Assembly (NCBI GenBank): GCA_024305405.1
Contig: JAKNDB010000066.1
Span: forward strand, 496,001-560,000
Length of the DNA stretch: 64,000 nt
Source: Dirofilaria immitis
Taxonomy: Eukaryota; Nematoda; Chromadorea; Rhabditida; Onchocercidae
Reading direction: 5' to 3'
How positions within the stretch are numbered: the first letter of the stretch is position 1; each line of letters opens with the position of its first letter. Shown here in pieces: positions 39,201-53,025 of this stretch. A program made the position numbers and the translations under genes. Under the pieces are notes generated by a model. That model searched no databases. It had not been told where the DNA came from and was given only the letters and a program-made list of their open reading frames with translations.

Positions 39201-42081
39201 ATGTCATATATTACCGTTTCACCGGCACTTATACAGGCTCATTTTTTTAATATATATTCTTATCATATTCATATCATTTGATAAGCTGATGATCTTTTTT
39301 CATATCAAAAGATAAGAGAATTCCTTTTATTTTTCTTTTTGTCTTATTACTAATATTTTAGAATAAATTTCGTTTCTTTTTTTTTTACTTTCTTTTCATA
39401 ATTTAATTGATAAATTTGAAATGATAAGCAAATAATATTTGTTATATTTTGCATAATATCAAAATATCATTAAAATAAACTTACCAATATTTTACTATTA
39501 ATCAAAGATTTGATAAATTTATTTTTAACATAATTTTTACTCATTTCGAGATTTATTAAATATATAAAGAATTGTTTAAACTTTTATTGAATTAATTTAA
39601 TTAATAGGAGAGAAATTTAAAGAGAGAAAAAATAATAATTGATGGAATATGAAAATTTTAGATACCGTGTAAAGGTGGATTTACCGCTCATACGTTTGAA
39701 TGCGTTGGTACTGATCGTCTTTGCTTTAGAGTTAGATTGAAGAAGAAATATTTCGATTTATATCGGGTAATTTAAATCAATCAATATTGATCAAAATAAT
39801 TATATGTATATATATTTGCAAAATTTTTTTACTGTTCAATATGATTATTCCTTTTTTTTTGGCTTATTTTTGAAAATTTTTATCTAAGCAGCCAAGAAAA
39901 ATTAACTGTATAAGATGAAGTATAATTAATAGTAAAGTAAAAATGACTATAATCACTAACTGTGATAAAATCAATCGACTTTTTTTATCATTTCAGGTCA
40001 ATCCACCGATGGGATTCTTACGACCAGGCCAGAAAAAACAAATCATTTTGGAACGTCGGGTGTGAATTGTTTGATTAAAAATTTAAACGATTCTCAATTC
40101 TGGATTCTAAATTTATGATTATTAGAAAAAAGTTCCAAATCTGAATTCGAATGATTCCAGTTTTTCTTGATTTTGAATTCTGAATAGTTTGAAATCCTTA
40201 TTTGTAAGTTCTGAATAATTTGGAATTCGGAATTAATTCTGAATCCTTGTCCTTAAAAACTTTCTAACTTTTCATTATGACTTTCCATTAATTTGGAGCA
40301 GATTTATCCATTGACAAGTCTTTCATTATTTCTATAAAGAAATATCATAAGATCTGATCCGATTCTCGAGATGTACAATTAGTTTTTTTAATGTGCTCTC
40401 TCTTGAATTTAATATGCGTATGTTTTAGCCGGGTAAACCTGGAAAAACTTTTTAATTGTCGAATATATCGCAGCGCCAAGTGGTTACGATCCTCGGATGC
40501 CATTTGTTGAAGGTGCTGAAGTTGGACAAGTTAAAATTCGAATCAGAGGTAGTTTTCTTTTTCGTTTCTCGTTTTTAATGATAAGCTGATATTTAATATA
40601 TTCGATCAGTAATATTCAATTATCTTCTACAAATATCATCCAAAAATTACAATTATTTGAAGCGTAAAAATTGTGAAAATTTAAAGTAAGAAAATTTTGA
40701 ATTTCAGATATTCTGATAAGTTGAAAAATTTTTCTAACACTAATTGAAATCCTTATCATCTACAGCATTTTCCATTGTAGCTTCAATCAATTTTTTATCA
40801 TATCGAATTGAAAAAAATATATCAAATATATCATTAATAATTTCAAAATAAAAATTTCAATTTTGAAGCATATAAAGATCAAAAAATACCCGATACTATA
40901 TCATATTTACAAGGAAAAGCTGTTACTCAGCATGGACAGAAGTTTTTAACACCGGTAAATTTTAAAATTTAATTTATTCTTTATGTCGCTAACTTTATGC
41001 TAATTTTTAGGCTAATATTTATTAAGCAAAAAAAAAGAAAGATTTAAAATTATTGATATATTGATATTATTAGTTTTAAAAATTTGCATATTTATTCATT
41101 TTTTCCTATTTATGATAACTTATTAAAATTAATAATATATTCAATAATTATGATTAATTATGATTATATCAATATATCATTAATTTTATTAGTTCTACTG
41201 ATTCATCAGTATGTTATGAAGCAAAGATTAAAGATTAGTAAATTCAATATTTAACTTTGATTTGTTTTTCTTTTGATATAATTATCAAAAATTATTGCAT
41301 AATAATCTTCATCACTATCATATTACGTAATATTCAACGTATTCACGTAATCTATTAAAAATATTATAAATTAAATGAAAAATCTTCATTACTATCATAT
41401 TACGTAATATTTAGCGTATTCACGTAATTTGTTCAAATAAATATTTAAAAAATTTTAAAGGCAATGGTTGATGATGAAAAAATTGAACGTGAAATTGAAG
41501 AATTATATGGGAAGAAAGATAAGTTACAGCCAATGTTTGAAGCAGATGAACATATGATAGATGATGATGAGGATGATGATGATGGTATGTATTATCATAT
41601 TATCATATCATTATCATTTTTATATAATTACAATTAATTCATATTCTTTACAATAAATACATTCCAAATGTCTTTTTTATTTCATTTCTCATAAATTTTC
41701 TTTAAAATTTTTCTTATTTTATTATTATTCTATTCAATTCTTGTTTGAATTTTAGAAAGGAAGAAAACAGAAGAGAAAGTAAAACCAATAAAACCACTAC
41801 CTTCTCAACCAAAGAAAAAACCGGTAATGGTGATTGGTGCCGGAACTGTTGGTGCTACTGGTGCTATTGGTACTGGAACAGAATTAATTGGTACAATAAA
41901 AGGCGAAATAGAAAAATTATCTGAAAAAATTGAAGCAATGAAATATTTAATTAGAGAGCAGCAAAGAGAAGCAAATGATAAATTAGAAAAAGCGATATCT
42001 GATTTACCATATATGAAATATGCACTGATAATAATAATTATCCTATTCCTGTCTCATGCATTACTTTCACGACCTGATTGA
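39201..42081 (+). CDS. Tail-anchored MSP-domain protein, VAP-like
   Basis: Exons are 39201-39236, 39662-39766, 39997-40059, 40429-40548, 40869-40954, 41461-41584 and 41756-42081. The first four encode an MSP fold, with IPCKGGFTAHTFECVGTDRL, LCFRVRLKKKY and VNPPMGFLRPGQKK aligning well to major sperm protein and VAP domains. An acidic stretch (DDDEDDDD), a Lys/Pro linker, a coiled-coil heptad region (about 40 residues after GTELIGTIKG) and a C-terminal membrane anchor (YALIIIIILFLSHALL) follow. That is the domain order of VAP-type ER proteins that recruit partners through the MSP domain. Exon 1 is short and would need a GC donor (CAG|GCTCAT), so it is the least certain part. Exon 4 is in frame only if A5 at 40443-40447 lacks one base. 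A nematode-specific MSP-domain protein rather than the VAP orthologue itself is possible. Confidence 0.85.
41299..41430. repeat. Tandem duplication in an MSP-gene intron
   Basis: ATCTTCATCACTATCATATT with the following ACGTAATATTCA and GTATTCACGTAAT recurs about 80 bases downstream with few changes. It lies wholly inside the intron before the exon at 41461. Confidence 0.8.
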
Positions 42082-45000
42082 TTATTAAATATTCTCCTGA
42101 TTAATTCGATTCCGCCAATTCCAATTCCATTATCATATTTTAATTCAATAAATTTTTGCTAGAAGTTTTTCATAAATCCTAAAAAAAAATTTTTTTAACT
42201 TATTTGTTATCACTGAAATTTACACATCAATTATAATTTCAAATTTCGATCATTCATCAAATATATATATGAAGAGAATTTGTCAACAAATAACTATCTT
42301 ATACCTTCATTTCTATTACATAAATCTATTCATTCTCTTTAATCGAAATCTAACTAACTATCAGTTTCGCCACTTAAGCTTATCACTTTATCACTAATAT
42401 ATGATCATTTGTTAAAAATAAATTTAAAAGCAAAATTCTTTTTAAAATTAAAATGATTAATGACTATTGCACTTCGATTTATTTGACGAACAAATGAAAT
42501 ATAAAAAAAAAAATGTTTTGTTTTTATTATGAAAATTTTTCCGAAAAATAGAATCGAACAAAATATTTTACATTTTGATTCATTCGGGAAGAAAAAAAAT
42601 AATTATTTAACAAAATTTTCACTTTCCTTTTTATTTAAAAAAAAAAGCAAAATTATTTTTCAACGACTAAATTAAATAGAATTTTTTTATAACTCAAAAA
42701 TTTATTTTTTATCAGTAATATTTTTATATCACATTTTGTATCAGTACAGCTAATATATGTAAATTTTTGTTTAGTGATAATTAAAGAACTGAAGTAAAAT
42801 TTTTTTCTATTTTACATATATAATAATAACTAATGATGGATAGAATTTCGTATAAAAATTGTAATATGATAATAGTCATGAATCTTTTAATTACCAATTT
42901 TTAAAAATTATGATAACATGATGATAATCATAAATCTTTCTAATCATCATTTGTTTTCTTGCTAATTATTGAGTTTTAAAAAATTATGATAACATGATGA
43001 TAATCATGAATCTTTTTAATCATCATTTATTTTCATGCTAACTATCGATTTTTAAAAAATTATAAATAATAAAAATAATTGATTAGTATGTTTGTGTTTT
43101 TTCTTTTTTAGTTTAAAAATTTTTGATGTAATTATTAATCAAAATATTTGTAATAATACTTTTCTCTTATTTCCATTAAAAATAATTCGATTTAATATTA
43201 ATTAAAATTTTTGTGAGAAAAAAAGGTAAGTAATTTGCTTTTTTTTTACCAATAAAATTTAAAAAGAAAAATTTTAATTCGAATTTAAAAAGAAAATTAA
43301 AATTAAATTAATCATTGAATTTTATCATATTTCATTCATCTCTATACAAATATTATGCTATAAGCTATAATTTTGAGCAATTAAAAAGCAAAAAAAAATG
43401 AAACTGCCAAATATAAATTAGAATTGAATTTCAAACAAATTACGATTAATAATTTTAGAGTATTACAATTTCTTTTTGATATATTTCATGAATGCAATTT
43501 CTAACAAGTTATCATCCATATTGAAATAAAGAATGATGATGATGATGATAATTGCAATATCATTAATATCACTGATGAAAATTTATCATAGTATAAAAAA
43601 AAAAATAGGATACTTGTTATTATAAATATACCGGTTTATTTGTTCTAGAAATACAAAAAAAAAAAAATTTGATTGGACAACAAATGCCGTATCATAGAGT
43701 TTCAGATTATTGCTGTTACGCTGTTAAATTGTACCATCGATGAATTTGGACAATTTCTACCTGCCGTATTCATGAAAATGACTCTCGAGAAAATGTTCAT
43801 TCATGGAATGAAGTTGAAAAAACTTTATTTAACGTAAAAGGCTTGAAATAGCTGTTTATTTTTCTAAAGTAATAAATATGTATGCTTGAATTATTTATCA
43901 AATCGATTAAAAATATCATTTAAACTTTTACAACAAAAAAAAAAAAGGTTTGAATGATGAAGGCAATCGATCCTATGCTTCGAAAATATTTTTTCATATA
44001 ATTACAGGTGTTAACTAATGAGTCTAAAAGAAAATAAAAATAATATATTCCGAAAGGCTTTTTTTTTTTGGCAGTTTCAAGCATATTTTTGTTAAACAAT
44101 TTTTCAAACTAAAATATTCGGTTTTTTTTTTTTTCAAATTTTGCCAATTTATTATCTTTACATTCGGAAATAAAAAAATTCAAAAATGAAACTTTTCTCG
44201 AATCTTGAGATATATGATCTTCAACCTTTTTACTGATTGCATTTTTGATAGTTGGACTAGTTTTGTATCTATTTATTTATTCTTTTTTTAAAGCTTTATT
44301 TATTTAGAACAATGATTTATATCACTTGTCACATATCACTTGTCACATATCATCTATTGAATAATTTTAATTCCTTCTATTATCTTTTTGTTTTAGTTTT
44401 TTTTTTTTTTTTCATTCATAATTTTCATAATAATAATATATCATTAAAGTTGTAAAATATAATTTGCGAAAAAAAAATTATAAGCACACTTTGACTATAT
44501 TAGAAATATTTAATTTTTTTTTCTTTTGAATTTGTCTTATTAAATATTTTTATTTGATATATATTTTTTATAATATTTTAATTCGTTTTCTCTTTCTCCT
44601 CCTTCTTTTCCTTTTGATCAAATTGTATCGAAATGAATGGTGTTTTTTTCTCCTTTTTTTCTTTTTTTTTTTTTTTTAAATCTTTTTCTTATCGAGATTT
44701 GCAACCATCATGTTGAAACTTCATATATTAATATCATGAAAATGAAAATTTCACATTTAATGATGAAATTGTGCGAATTTCGTATAGTTTTTAATGAACG
44801 ACGCCCTTTCAGTTTACTGATTAATGCTTTCTTTTCTTACCTTTGCATTTTATTGTTGCATACCTGATCCATTAATTCACTCAAGTCAATTATAATCCCA
44901 ACTAATATAAATAGATTATTTGTCATCTTTTTGACATTTCATTGCTTCATCTCATGATTTGATATGATGATTTTTTTTTCAGTAAGTTTTATAGAGTAAT

Positions 45001-45160
45001 GCATGAATCTTGAGAAAGTTTAATTTCTCGGTCAATCTATTAGCTTATACTAATCTTTTATTCTTTTTTAGGAATTATCTGGAAAAAAATTATATGAAAG
45101 TTATCTGTATCAATTACTTGCATTCTAAATAAGAAATAAGATAACAGATTATTTATTTTC
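42082..45160. other. AT-rich spacer between the MSP-domain gene and the astacin
   Basis: No exon is supported. A degenerate tandem repeat with ATGATGATAATCATRAATCT lies at about 42860-43065 (two good copies and one partial copy). A slightly less AT-rich patch at 43680-43860 has no open frame of note. Confidence 0.55.
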
Positions 45161-45230
45161 TTCCAGAAATCATAACGGATCAAATAAGCGGTATTGAAAA
45201 ATTTTTCTAACATCTAAAAATTTAAATAAT
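45161..45230 (+). promoter_or_regulatory. Probable spliced-leader acceptor and 5' leader of the astacin gene
   Basis: TTCTTCCAG ends at 45166, 64 bases before the astacin ATG. No coding exon is seen upstream, so it may be the trans-splice site. Confidence 0.35.
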
Positions 45231-48200
45231 ATGGATAAAAAGCAACTATGGCTTTTTATTGCTATTATCACAATTGATAAGAATGTAATTCATGCTGAAC
45301 CAGAACCATTTATCGGAGGTTTCTTAATTTTAAATTTTAATTTTATTATTCACTAAAAAAGCGCAGATAGTATAAAGTTTCAAATAAGCTAAGAAATTAT
45401 TACAATTTTTTAATCCTAATGAAGAGAAACGTAGTAAAATAGTATCAAATCATCCAATTAATAACAGATGATCTTCAACTTTTTCAGAATATGATAAATG
45501 ATCATATCTGATTTATTATTAGGTAAATAAGCTATAATAAATTATCCCATCGTTATGATGATAAGTTGTTTAGTTAGTACTGTTAACGTGAAAACACGTG
45601 TATAACAGCTATTCTAGAATCCTTTCTATAGATGAAACCATATTACATCTTACGTTCGTAAAATGACTCTTTTACAGCACGGAATGATCCGTTTGTTACA
45701 GTATCTAAATCAGTATTCGACAATAAGTTATCACCCTGCCAATCAGTACCAATCAGAAATGTTCGTCAGAAATGTTTTTCTATCTTCTTCATTATTTTTT
45801 TTTGAATTTTATTACAGAAAATTTGAATTTCAATTTAGAAAAATGATGAAAATTAAATTCTCAATAAATTATTTATAGGTTGGACCTCACATAATACCTT
45901 CACCGTATTCAGTAACATCGCCAATATCTCAAAGTTGCTATATTGAAAAACCAACCGTAAAAAGGTTAATTAATTTTTGATAAAATAGATTATATGAAAC
46001 ATCTTGCAGCTGCTAATTGATTATCAAATATATAACTTTAGCAAATTCAATTTAATCAGTTGAATTCAATCATTTTCTCAATTAAAATTTATATAATAAT
46101 TTTTTTAATTCGAATCGTTTATGTAAAACAAAAACCATTTGTATTATGAAATGAAAATTATTTTAATTAATAATTTATTTATTTTTTCAAAATTTTAGAA
46201 ATACGGTAATGTACCGTATCGAAGTTGTACTTGAATAATCTATCATACTTGCTATCTTATTAATTCCAGTCATTCTTATCAACTTATTAGTGATGCTTTG
46301 ATACCTGATATTTCTTTCTAAGAAACATTTTTAATCTTAATTAGCATAATAGTTCAAATTTGAAGTTTATTGCCGAAGTGACAGCACATACAACTCGATA
46401 CAGTAATCCAGATGAAACATATGGTAAAGTTTTATTACTACTACAGCAATACTTCACTCGAAAAGATCCAGAACGTCATCTTTACGTTAGTCCTAATTTG
46501 AATTTATTTTAGCAAAGTTTTTTCTGAAATAGTTTTTTATATTATTTAGTATGATTGAACTTGACAAGTAATATAAAATTTAGAAAATTTTCAACTTTTC
46601 AACTAATCCTAAGCAATAATATACTATGAATTGATGTAAAAAAATCGAAATAATGATGTATAATCATCTATTGTGATAAATAAAAATATCTTCTTACAAT
46701 TGGTTGAGACAAATTTTTGCAAAAGATAATTAAGTGATTATCGAATTTTTTATCTCCTCAAATACTCCCTTTCTAGTTTTTAGGAATTAAAAATAGAAAA
46801 TCTTAGTAATTGCTGAAAATTTTTTACAACAAGATGATAATTTAGTGAAATAGATAATTTCATCTATTTGAATTATTCAATTTAACAATTTATCATTTTT
46901 GTTATAGATAATAAAAATAAGTTGATTATTATCAAACTTATTTCAGCCTAATTATTATCTCTTCGAAGAAAACTTATTAAAAAGCATGATAAGTTTTACA
47001 AGTTTTAGGATGGCACTTTGATACGTCCATTTGTAAGTCGACGTATACGTAATGAACTTCGACCGAATGTACGAATTACAGGACTTCTCTTCCAGAATGA
47101 TATTGCTCTAACTTTATCACAAATAAAAATAATAAATACATTAAACGTACATCATCGTGGAAAGCGAAAAATAATCTCTGATCCATCTTATCACTGGAAA
47201 AGTCATTTGATTGCATACCGCTTTGGAGATAATGATAGTTCGTCTTGTTATGTTATCATTTAACTATAATTTTATCAGTAAAAAATGTTTATTTTTAGTT
47301 TTTAAGAATAATATATTAATTATTGCAGAATGATTAGTTACAAATGTCATATCTATTTTTGCCTATTTTAGGATACTGGCAAGATTATATTCGTAAAGCT
47401 CTTCGTTACTGGGAACAAGAAACATGTTTACGTTTTATAGAAAATAAACAAGATGATGATTATTTATTTTTTACAATTGGAAGCGGGTAAACTTTCTATA
47501 ATAAATTTCAAAAATTCATTTAAAATTATTTTGCATATTTTTGAATTAATTTATTAATAATTTTATTTTAATATCATTCAAGCAACCAGTATAATATAAA
47601 CTGATAATAACTGATATAACAATAAAGATAAAATATATTATCAGAAGTCTATTATTTCTTATTGATTAATTAAAATGAAACAAATCGAAATTTTTTAACT
47701 ATCAGATGGATTAGATAGGTTAAGATAGTTTCTAATGAGTGAAAAATCTTGATATTATATAAGCAAATAATTTCAAATAACTTTGGGATTTTATTTTTCA
47801 TTAATTTTACTCTTTGCTTACCTATTTTAATTAATTTTTTTATTTTGTAGCTTTAAAATGATAAAATGATAATTTTTGTTATCAATTAAATCATTAATTA
47901 TCAACAAAATCATTAATTAAGCTATCTTTTCTTCTTTTTTTCAGATGTTATTCGAGTGTTGGAAGATTGGGTGGTAGTCAAACAATTTCGATTGGTTATG
48001 GCTGTGAAACTGTTTGTTTTTAATATATTTAAATTTAATTTTGATATGATTTTCATTTCAAAATTAAGAGTGAAGAAATTTTAATAAATTTTATTTTAAA
48101 GCTTGGCATTATTTCACATGAACTTGGTCATGCATTGGGATTCTGGCATGAACAGGTAAGACCGGATCGTGATAAATATGTTCATATCAATCTACAAAAT

Positions 48201-51158
48201 GCCATTAGTGGAACTGAAGGAAATTTTGAAAAACTTAGATCATCACAACTTTTCGACATGGGAGTTCCATATGATCTCGGATCCATAATGCATTATTCTG
48301 CTAATGTATGTTTTAGTGCTGATAATAATGATAATAATGATATGCAAATTAAATAACACTTTTTTCTAATTGTTAATTTATTAATTTTCTCGACAAAATT
48401 TTGAATTTACTAAAATTAAAATTCATTTGATTTATTCATCATAGAAAAAAATAATTTGCAGTTTTTTCAAAATTTTTTAAATTTCATGAATGAAATTAAT
48501 TATTTTAATAAATATATTTCAATAATTTTCATTTCATGAATTTTGTTATGAAATTTTTTTTTGTGATAAAAGATAAGAAGTCTTTGATTAAACTATTTAA
48601 TATTATTCAATGATTTCATTAACAGAAATTTCAATTTAAATATCATAAAATCATATAATTTAAATTTTTATTAGATCTTTTTGTAAGTATGAAAATTTGC
48701 CTAAATAATATATTTATATAAATTTTCATTAGACATTCACAAAACGATTCTTGGATTTTACGGTTGATCCAATCGATGTGAAATATCGTTCAACTATTGG
48801 TAATCGTGTTAAACCATCGTTTACTGATTTCAAACAAATCAATTTATTTTATTGTTCTGGTAGGTATCTTTATTTATCATGAAAATTCCCGCTTAATTAT
48901 TGATAATAATTAACTATTTTTCTTGTCATGATATTTGTTTATTTAATTGATTGCTTAACAAGATATTATAGGTGTAATATATAATAGAAAATAAGATTGA
49001 GTTATTTGATCGATTTAAGTTCACAAACAGATAACATATCATATCATTAGATAATCGTTCTGTACTATCTCATTTAATATGAAACAGGAATGACGAGAAC
49101 GAAATACTAAAATAAATTAAATTAGATAGATGTCGGATAACAAATTTACGATGTCGTCATGGCGGTTATCCGGATCCAAACAATTGTAATACTTGCAAAT
49201 GTCCGGAAGGTCTTGGTGGTCGAGAATGCTCTGATTTACAATATTCTTGTAAGTGAATATTCCTTAAGTAATTTTGTTAGAAGTAATTTTACTAAAATTG
49301 AAAAAGTTTATTAAAAAAAATTATTAAAGGATTGAATTAAAATATAAGCTATTTTAGAGAGATAAATCGTTATAGAAGAAGATTGAAAATGTTAATATTA
49401 GTTATCGAGAAAGTTATCGAGAATTACTTCAATAAATCAAATTGATCCTAATTGATTGTACCAATTTATTGAAAGTTTTAGAAAATAAAAATGAAAATTT
49501 GCAAAAACGAAAATTCTTAAATATTTTAAATGAAAAATCTAAAAGAATTCCTTATATTTTTAATAAATTTTATAAGATTAAAAATATTGCATCAAATTTT
49601 ATTATTAATATTTTAATTAAGCATGTGGCTATGAAAAACTTGCAAGTAACGAATGGCAAATATTAGAATATATTGGTTCATCAAATTGCTATTGGAAAAT
49701 TTATTCGGTTAAATTTTATATTAATTAACGAATAGAATTAAAATAAATGATTTAACAACTCTTCTCGTAAATCTTTTTTTTTTCCCACTAGACCAATCTC
49801 GAATCATATCCGATATATATTTAGCTTTTTCATAGACGGGAATAATACTACAGTAAATGTTCGACTAGGATATCCATATATTATTTAGAAAAATTTAATA
49901 TTTTATTCAAATTTATTAAACTAATTGCTCGAGACTTTCTTTCATTTTAAATTAATTAAAAATGTATCCAATAAATTACCAAAAGTTTTTGCAGTTTTGG
50001 CAAAAGAACATATTGAGCCTATCTGCCTATGAAAAATTCTGACACAGCCAAAAAAATCTCGAAATATTAAAATTCATTATTTTTAATTATCCATAATTTG
50101 TTTATTTTTCCTTGGCCTATCCGAAATATTTTTTAAACCTGCCGCCGATCTATATATATCTATTATGAAATAAATTAATTTACATCTAAAATTTTTATCA
50201 AATCCAATATGATACGATAACAATTCGAGAATTTTTTGTAATACGAAATAATTTGATGAAATTTAGCAAATTTATATTTTTCATTCGAAAATTTAAATTG
50301 CAGCCAAGTAGTCGTATTCGTTTTGAACTTACGGAAGTACGCTACAAATGTGATCCATCATGTGAGGAATATGTTGAAGTAAAGCACAAATCTGATTTTC
50401 AAATTTCTGGATTTCGTTCTTGTTGTTTACCAAATACAGGTGAAATTCTTTCTGAAGACAGAATGATAATTATCATTTCACGTGCTTCCAGACGTTCACA
50501 TTTCATCCTACGATATATTAATGGCTCGTTTTTCATTAAAGATTCTTTCATTTTTTTTTTTAAATTCAATTTCAGTAAATCTCCAATATAATGGAAAGTT
50601 ATTAATTCGGATTATATAGTACTTATTAAGTTACCATATAATAATTATTACGGTATTTATTACATTATCATACAGTACTTACTATGTTATAATAAACTTA
50701 TTTCAATTTATAAAATAAGGGTAGAAAATTTCTCGAATCACTAAAGATAATATTTTTGAATTTAATTTTAATAAACTTTTTTATATTTCAAAATTTCAAA
50801 TAATTATCGATTAGTAAAATAGTGATCTGATCATATTGTTTGAAATGGTTCAAAATATTGCTATTTTTTTCTTTTTTTTTTAGCTGAACCAACAATATCA
50901 GAACCATTAACATCGATCTACAAAACAACTCGTCAAACGAATGATAATTTTATTCGACGATGTCGTTGTCGAATTATTCGTAATAATTGTAATTATAGAG
51001 GATCATATAATTACGAAACAACATATCCAACTAAAGATTGCTCCGAATTAACCTCATATCGCTTTTCACGTCGCTCCGTGTATCGTCAATCTTCCGTGAA
51101 ACCTTCTAATTCAAGATCTTACAATTATTATCGTTATAATAGACGATTAATGCTTTAA
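45231..51158 (+). CDS. Astacin zinc metalloprotease with EGF and CUB domains (NAS type)
   Basis: Exons are 45231-45318, 45678 to 45745 or 45760, 45879-45964, a tiny exon from 46199, 46366-46485, 47009-47237, 47372-47486, 47945-48011, 48102-48305, 48733-48859, 49126-49248, 49622-49707, 50304-50574 and 50884-51158. The signal peptide is [22 protein letters not shown]. The propeptide has LFQNDIALT, which fits the Asp-switch motif, and a basic GKRK processing site. The catalytic domain has [13 protein letters not shown] (zinc ligands and catalytic Glu) and the Met-turn SIMHYSAN. A six-Cys EGF module ([16 protein letters not shown]) and a CUB domain follow. The tail is Arg/Cys/Tyr-rich without a thrombospondin repeat. 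It is a secreted protease, and nematode relatives act in cuticle collagen processing, moulting or hatching. The exact orthologue is not assigned. Confidence 0.93.
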
Positions 51159-53025
51159 ATAAATCTCATAAATAATGTTTAAATCAAAAAAAAAAGAAAT
51201 CGCAAAGAAAAAAAAATTAATTGAAAAAATATTTTATTCGATATAATTTAAATTAATTAATATAAAAATGAATAAATTTTAATGAAAGATTTAATTAATA
51301 ATTAGTAACAAAAAACAAAACGAATTAAAAAAATTTACGTAAAACGTGAAAAGAATTGAAAAACTTATAAAGAATTAATTTTAAATAAATTTTCATTTAT
51401 TTCATTAATAATTCATTGCAATATGTGTACATATACATAAATATATTTTTATTAAATATATTTATTTTTCTTTTTTTTTATGTTTTAATAATGCATTATT
51501 TCTCATTGAAAATAAAAGAATTTTTTATTTCTTTTTTCTTTTTTTTTTAAATTTGTATTAATTAAAAACAAAACAATTGCATTTCTTATAATTTATTAAA
51601 AGTATTTTAATAATCCATTAATTAATTATATATCTGAATAATAATTTTCATTATAATTTAAATTATTACTGCTCTTTTTAACAACATTTGATCCAAAGTT
51701 TATTTATTTGGTAAATTTTATACAATTCAAATTATTTTCTCATTGAAAATATCATCGACCGTATTTTATTCCAATTATCATCGTTTAACTCTTGGAAAAA
51801 ATAACAAAAACTCTATCACATAATGAATAAAATCAAAAACTTTAATCATATGAAGATTTTAATAATTATTTGAATATATACAGAATCCTAAAATAGAAAA
51901 TGTCTTACAAATAAATATATATATATAGATTATCTAATTCATTTAATAATTATTTGAATAGAAACAGAATCCTAAAATAGAAAATGTCTTACAAATAAAT
52001 ATATATATATGGATTATCTAATTCATTTAATAATTATTTGAATAGATACAGAATCCTAAAAATAGAAAATATCTTACAAATAAATATAAATATATATATA
52101 TATATATGGATTATCTAATTCATTTAATAATTATTTGAATAGATACAGAATCCTAAAAATAGAAAATGTCTTACAAATAAATATATATATATGGATTATC
52201 TAATTCATTTAATAATTATTTGAATAGATACAGAATCCTAAAAATAGAAAATATCTTACAAATAAATATAAATATATATATATATGGATTATCTAATTCA
52301 TTTAATAATTATTTGAATAGATACAGAATCCTAAAAATAGAAAATGTCTTACAAATATATATATATATGGATTATCTAATTTATTTACTAATTTTAGAAT
52401 CAGAAGGAAAAAAATGAAATAAAAAATTAAAATTTTAAGCAATAACATTAAATAATAAGAGTAAAAATTCAAAGAATAAATTCAAAATTATAAATAAATA
52501 ATCAATTTCTCTATTAATCGAATTGCTCTAAATTTGTATATATCTTATTCCCTATCCTAACTTATTGTATTCAAGTGCGATAATATATAAATTTATATAT
52601 TCGAATATTTTTCGATCAAAAATGGATCAAAATTTAATAATCTAAATTAGATCAAAAATTATAAATTAAAAAAATTTCTAATTTCTATTAAATATGAGTT
52701 ATTTTGCATTAATTCTATAATTTGCTGTTTTGTTGATCTTCGCGATCCGTAAGAGATAATAAATTTTGAAAAGGTTATATTTGAATAGTAACTAGGTATC
52801 ATGAGTATTTCGTGATCTCATTATTAAATAACCTTTGAATATATTGTTGTCCTAAAAGGATCAAACTCTTATAAAATCTTCTCATAGAATATTTTCAACA
52901 GTTCAATTCAAAATATTTCAAATTTTTTAATCTCTCATTTGGTCAAACTTCCATTTATTCCACTTTTATCTACGGATATATAAAATTAATTTCAGAAGAG
53001 ATCGAATAAAAAATTAATTTTATCA
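51159..53025. other. Spacer with a minisatellite
   Basis: AT-rich sequence with no exon lies between the astacin stop and the next start. It includes the minisatellite at 51861-52395. The last 40 bases hold TTTCAG ending at 52994, a likely acceptor for the next gene. Confidence 0.6.
51861..52395. repeat. Minisatellite of about 82-92-bp units, six copies
   Basis: Each unit contains AATAATTATTTGAATA, then ACAGAATCCTAAAA, TAGAAAAT, CTTACAAATAAATA and GATTATCTAATT. Units differ mostly in the length of the internal TA run. The ORF at 52220-52417 is a reading of the repeat. Confidence 0.9.

Noticed and set aside
40429..40548. MSP gene as a pseudogene
   Set aside because: Only one base is missing, in an A run. 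All other exons, phases and the tail anchor are intact, and other genes in the window show the same kind of defect.
43680..43860. Possible exon in the spacer between the MSP gene and the astacin
   Set aside because: The sequence is less AT-rich, but every frame is soon closed and no splice pair fits.
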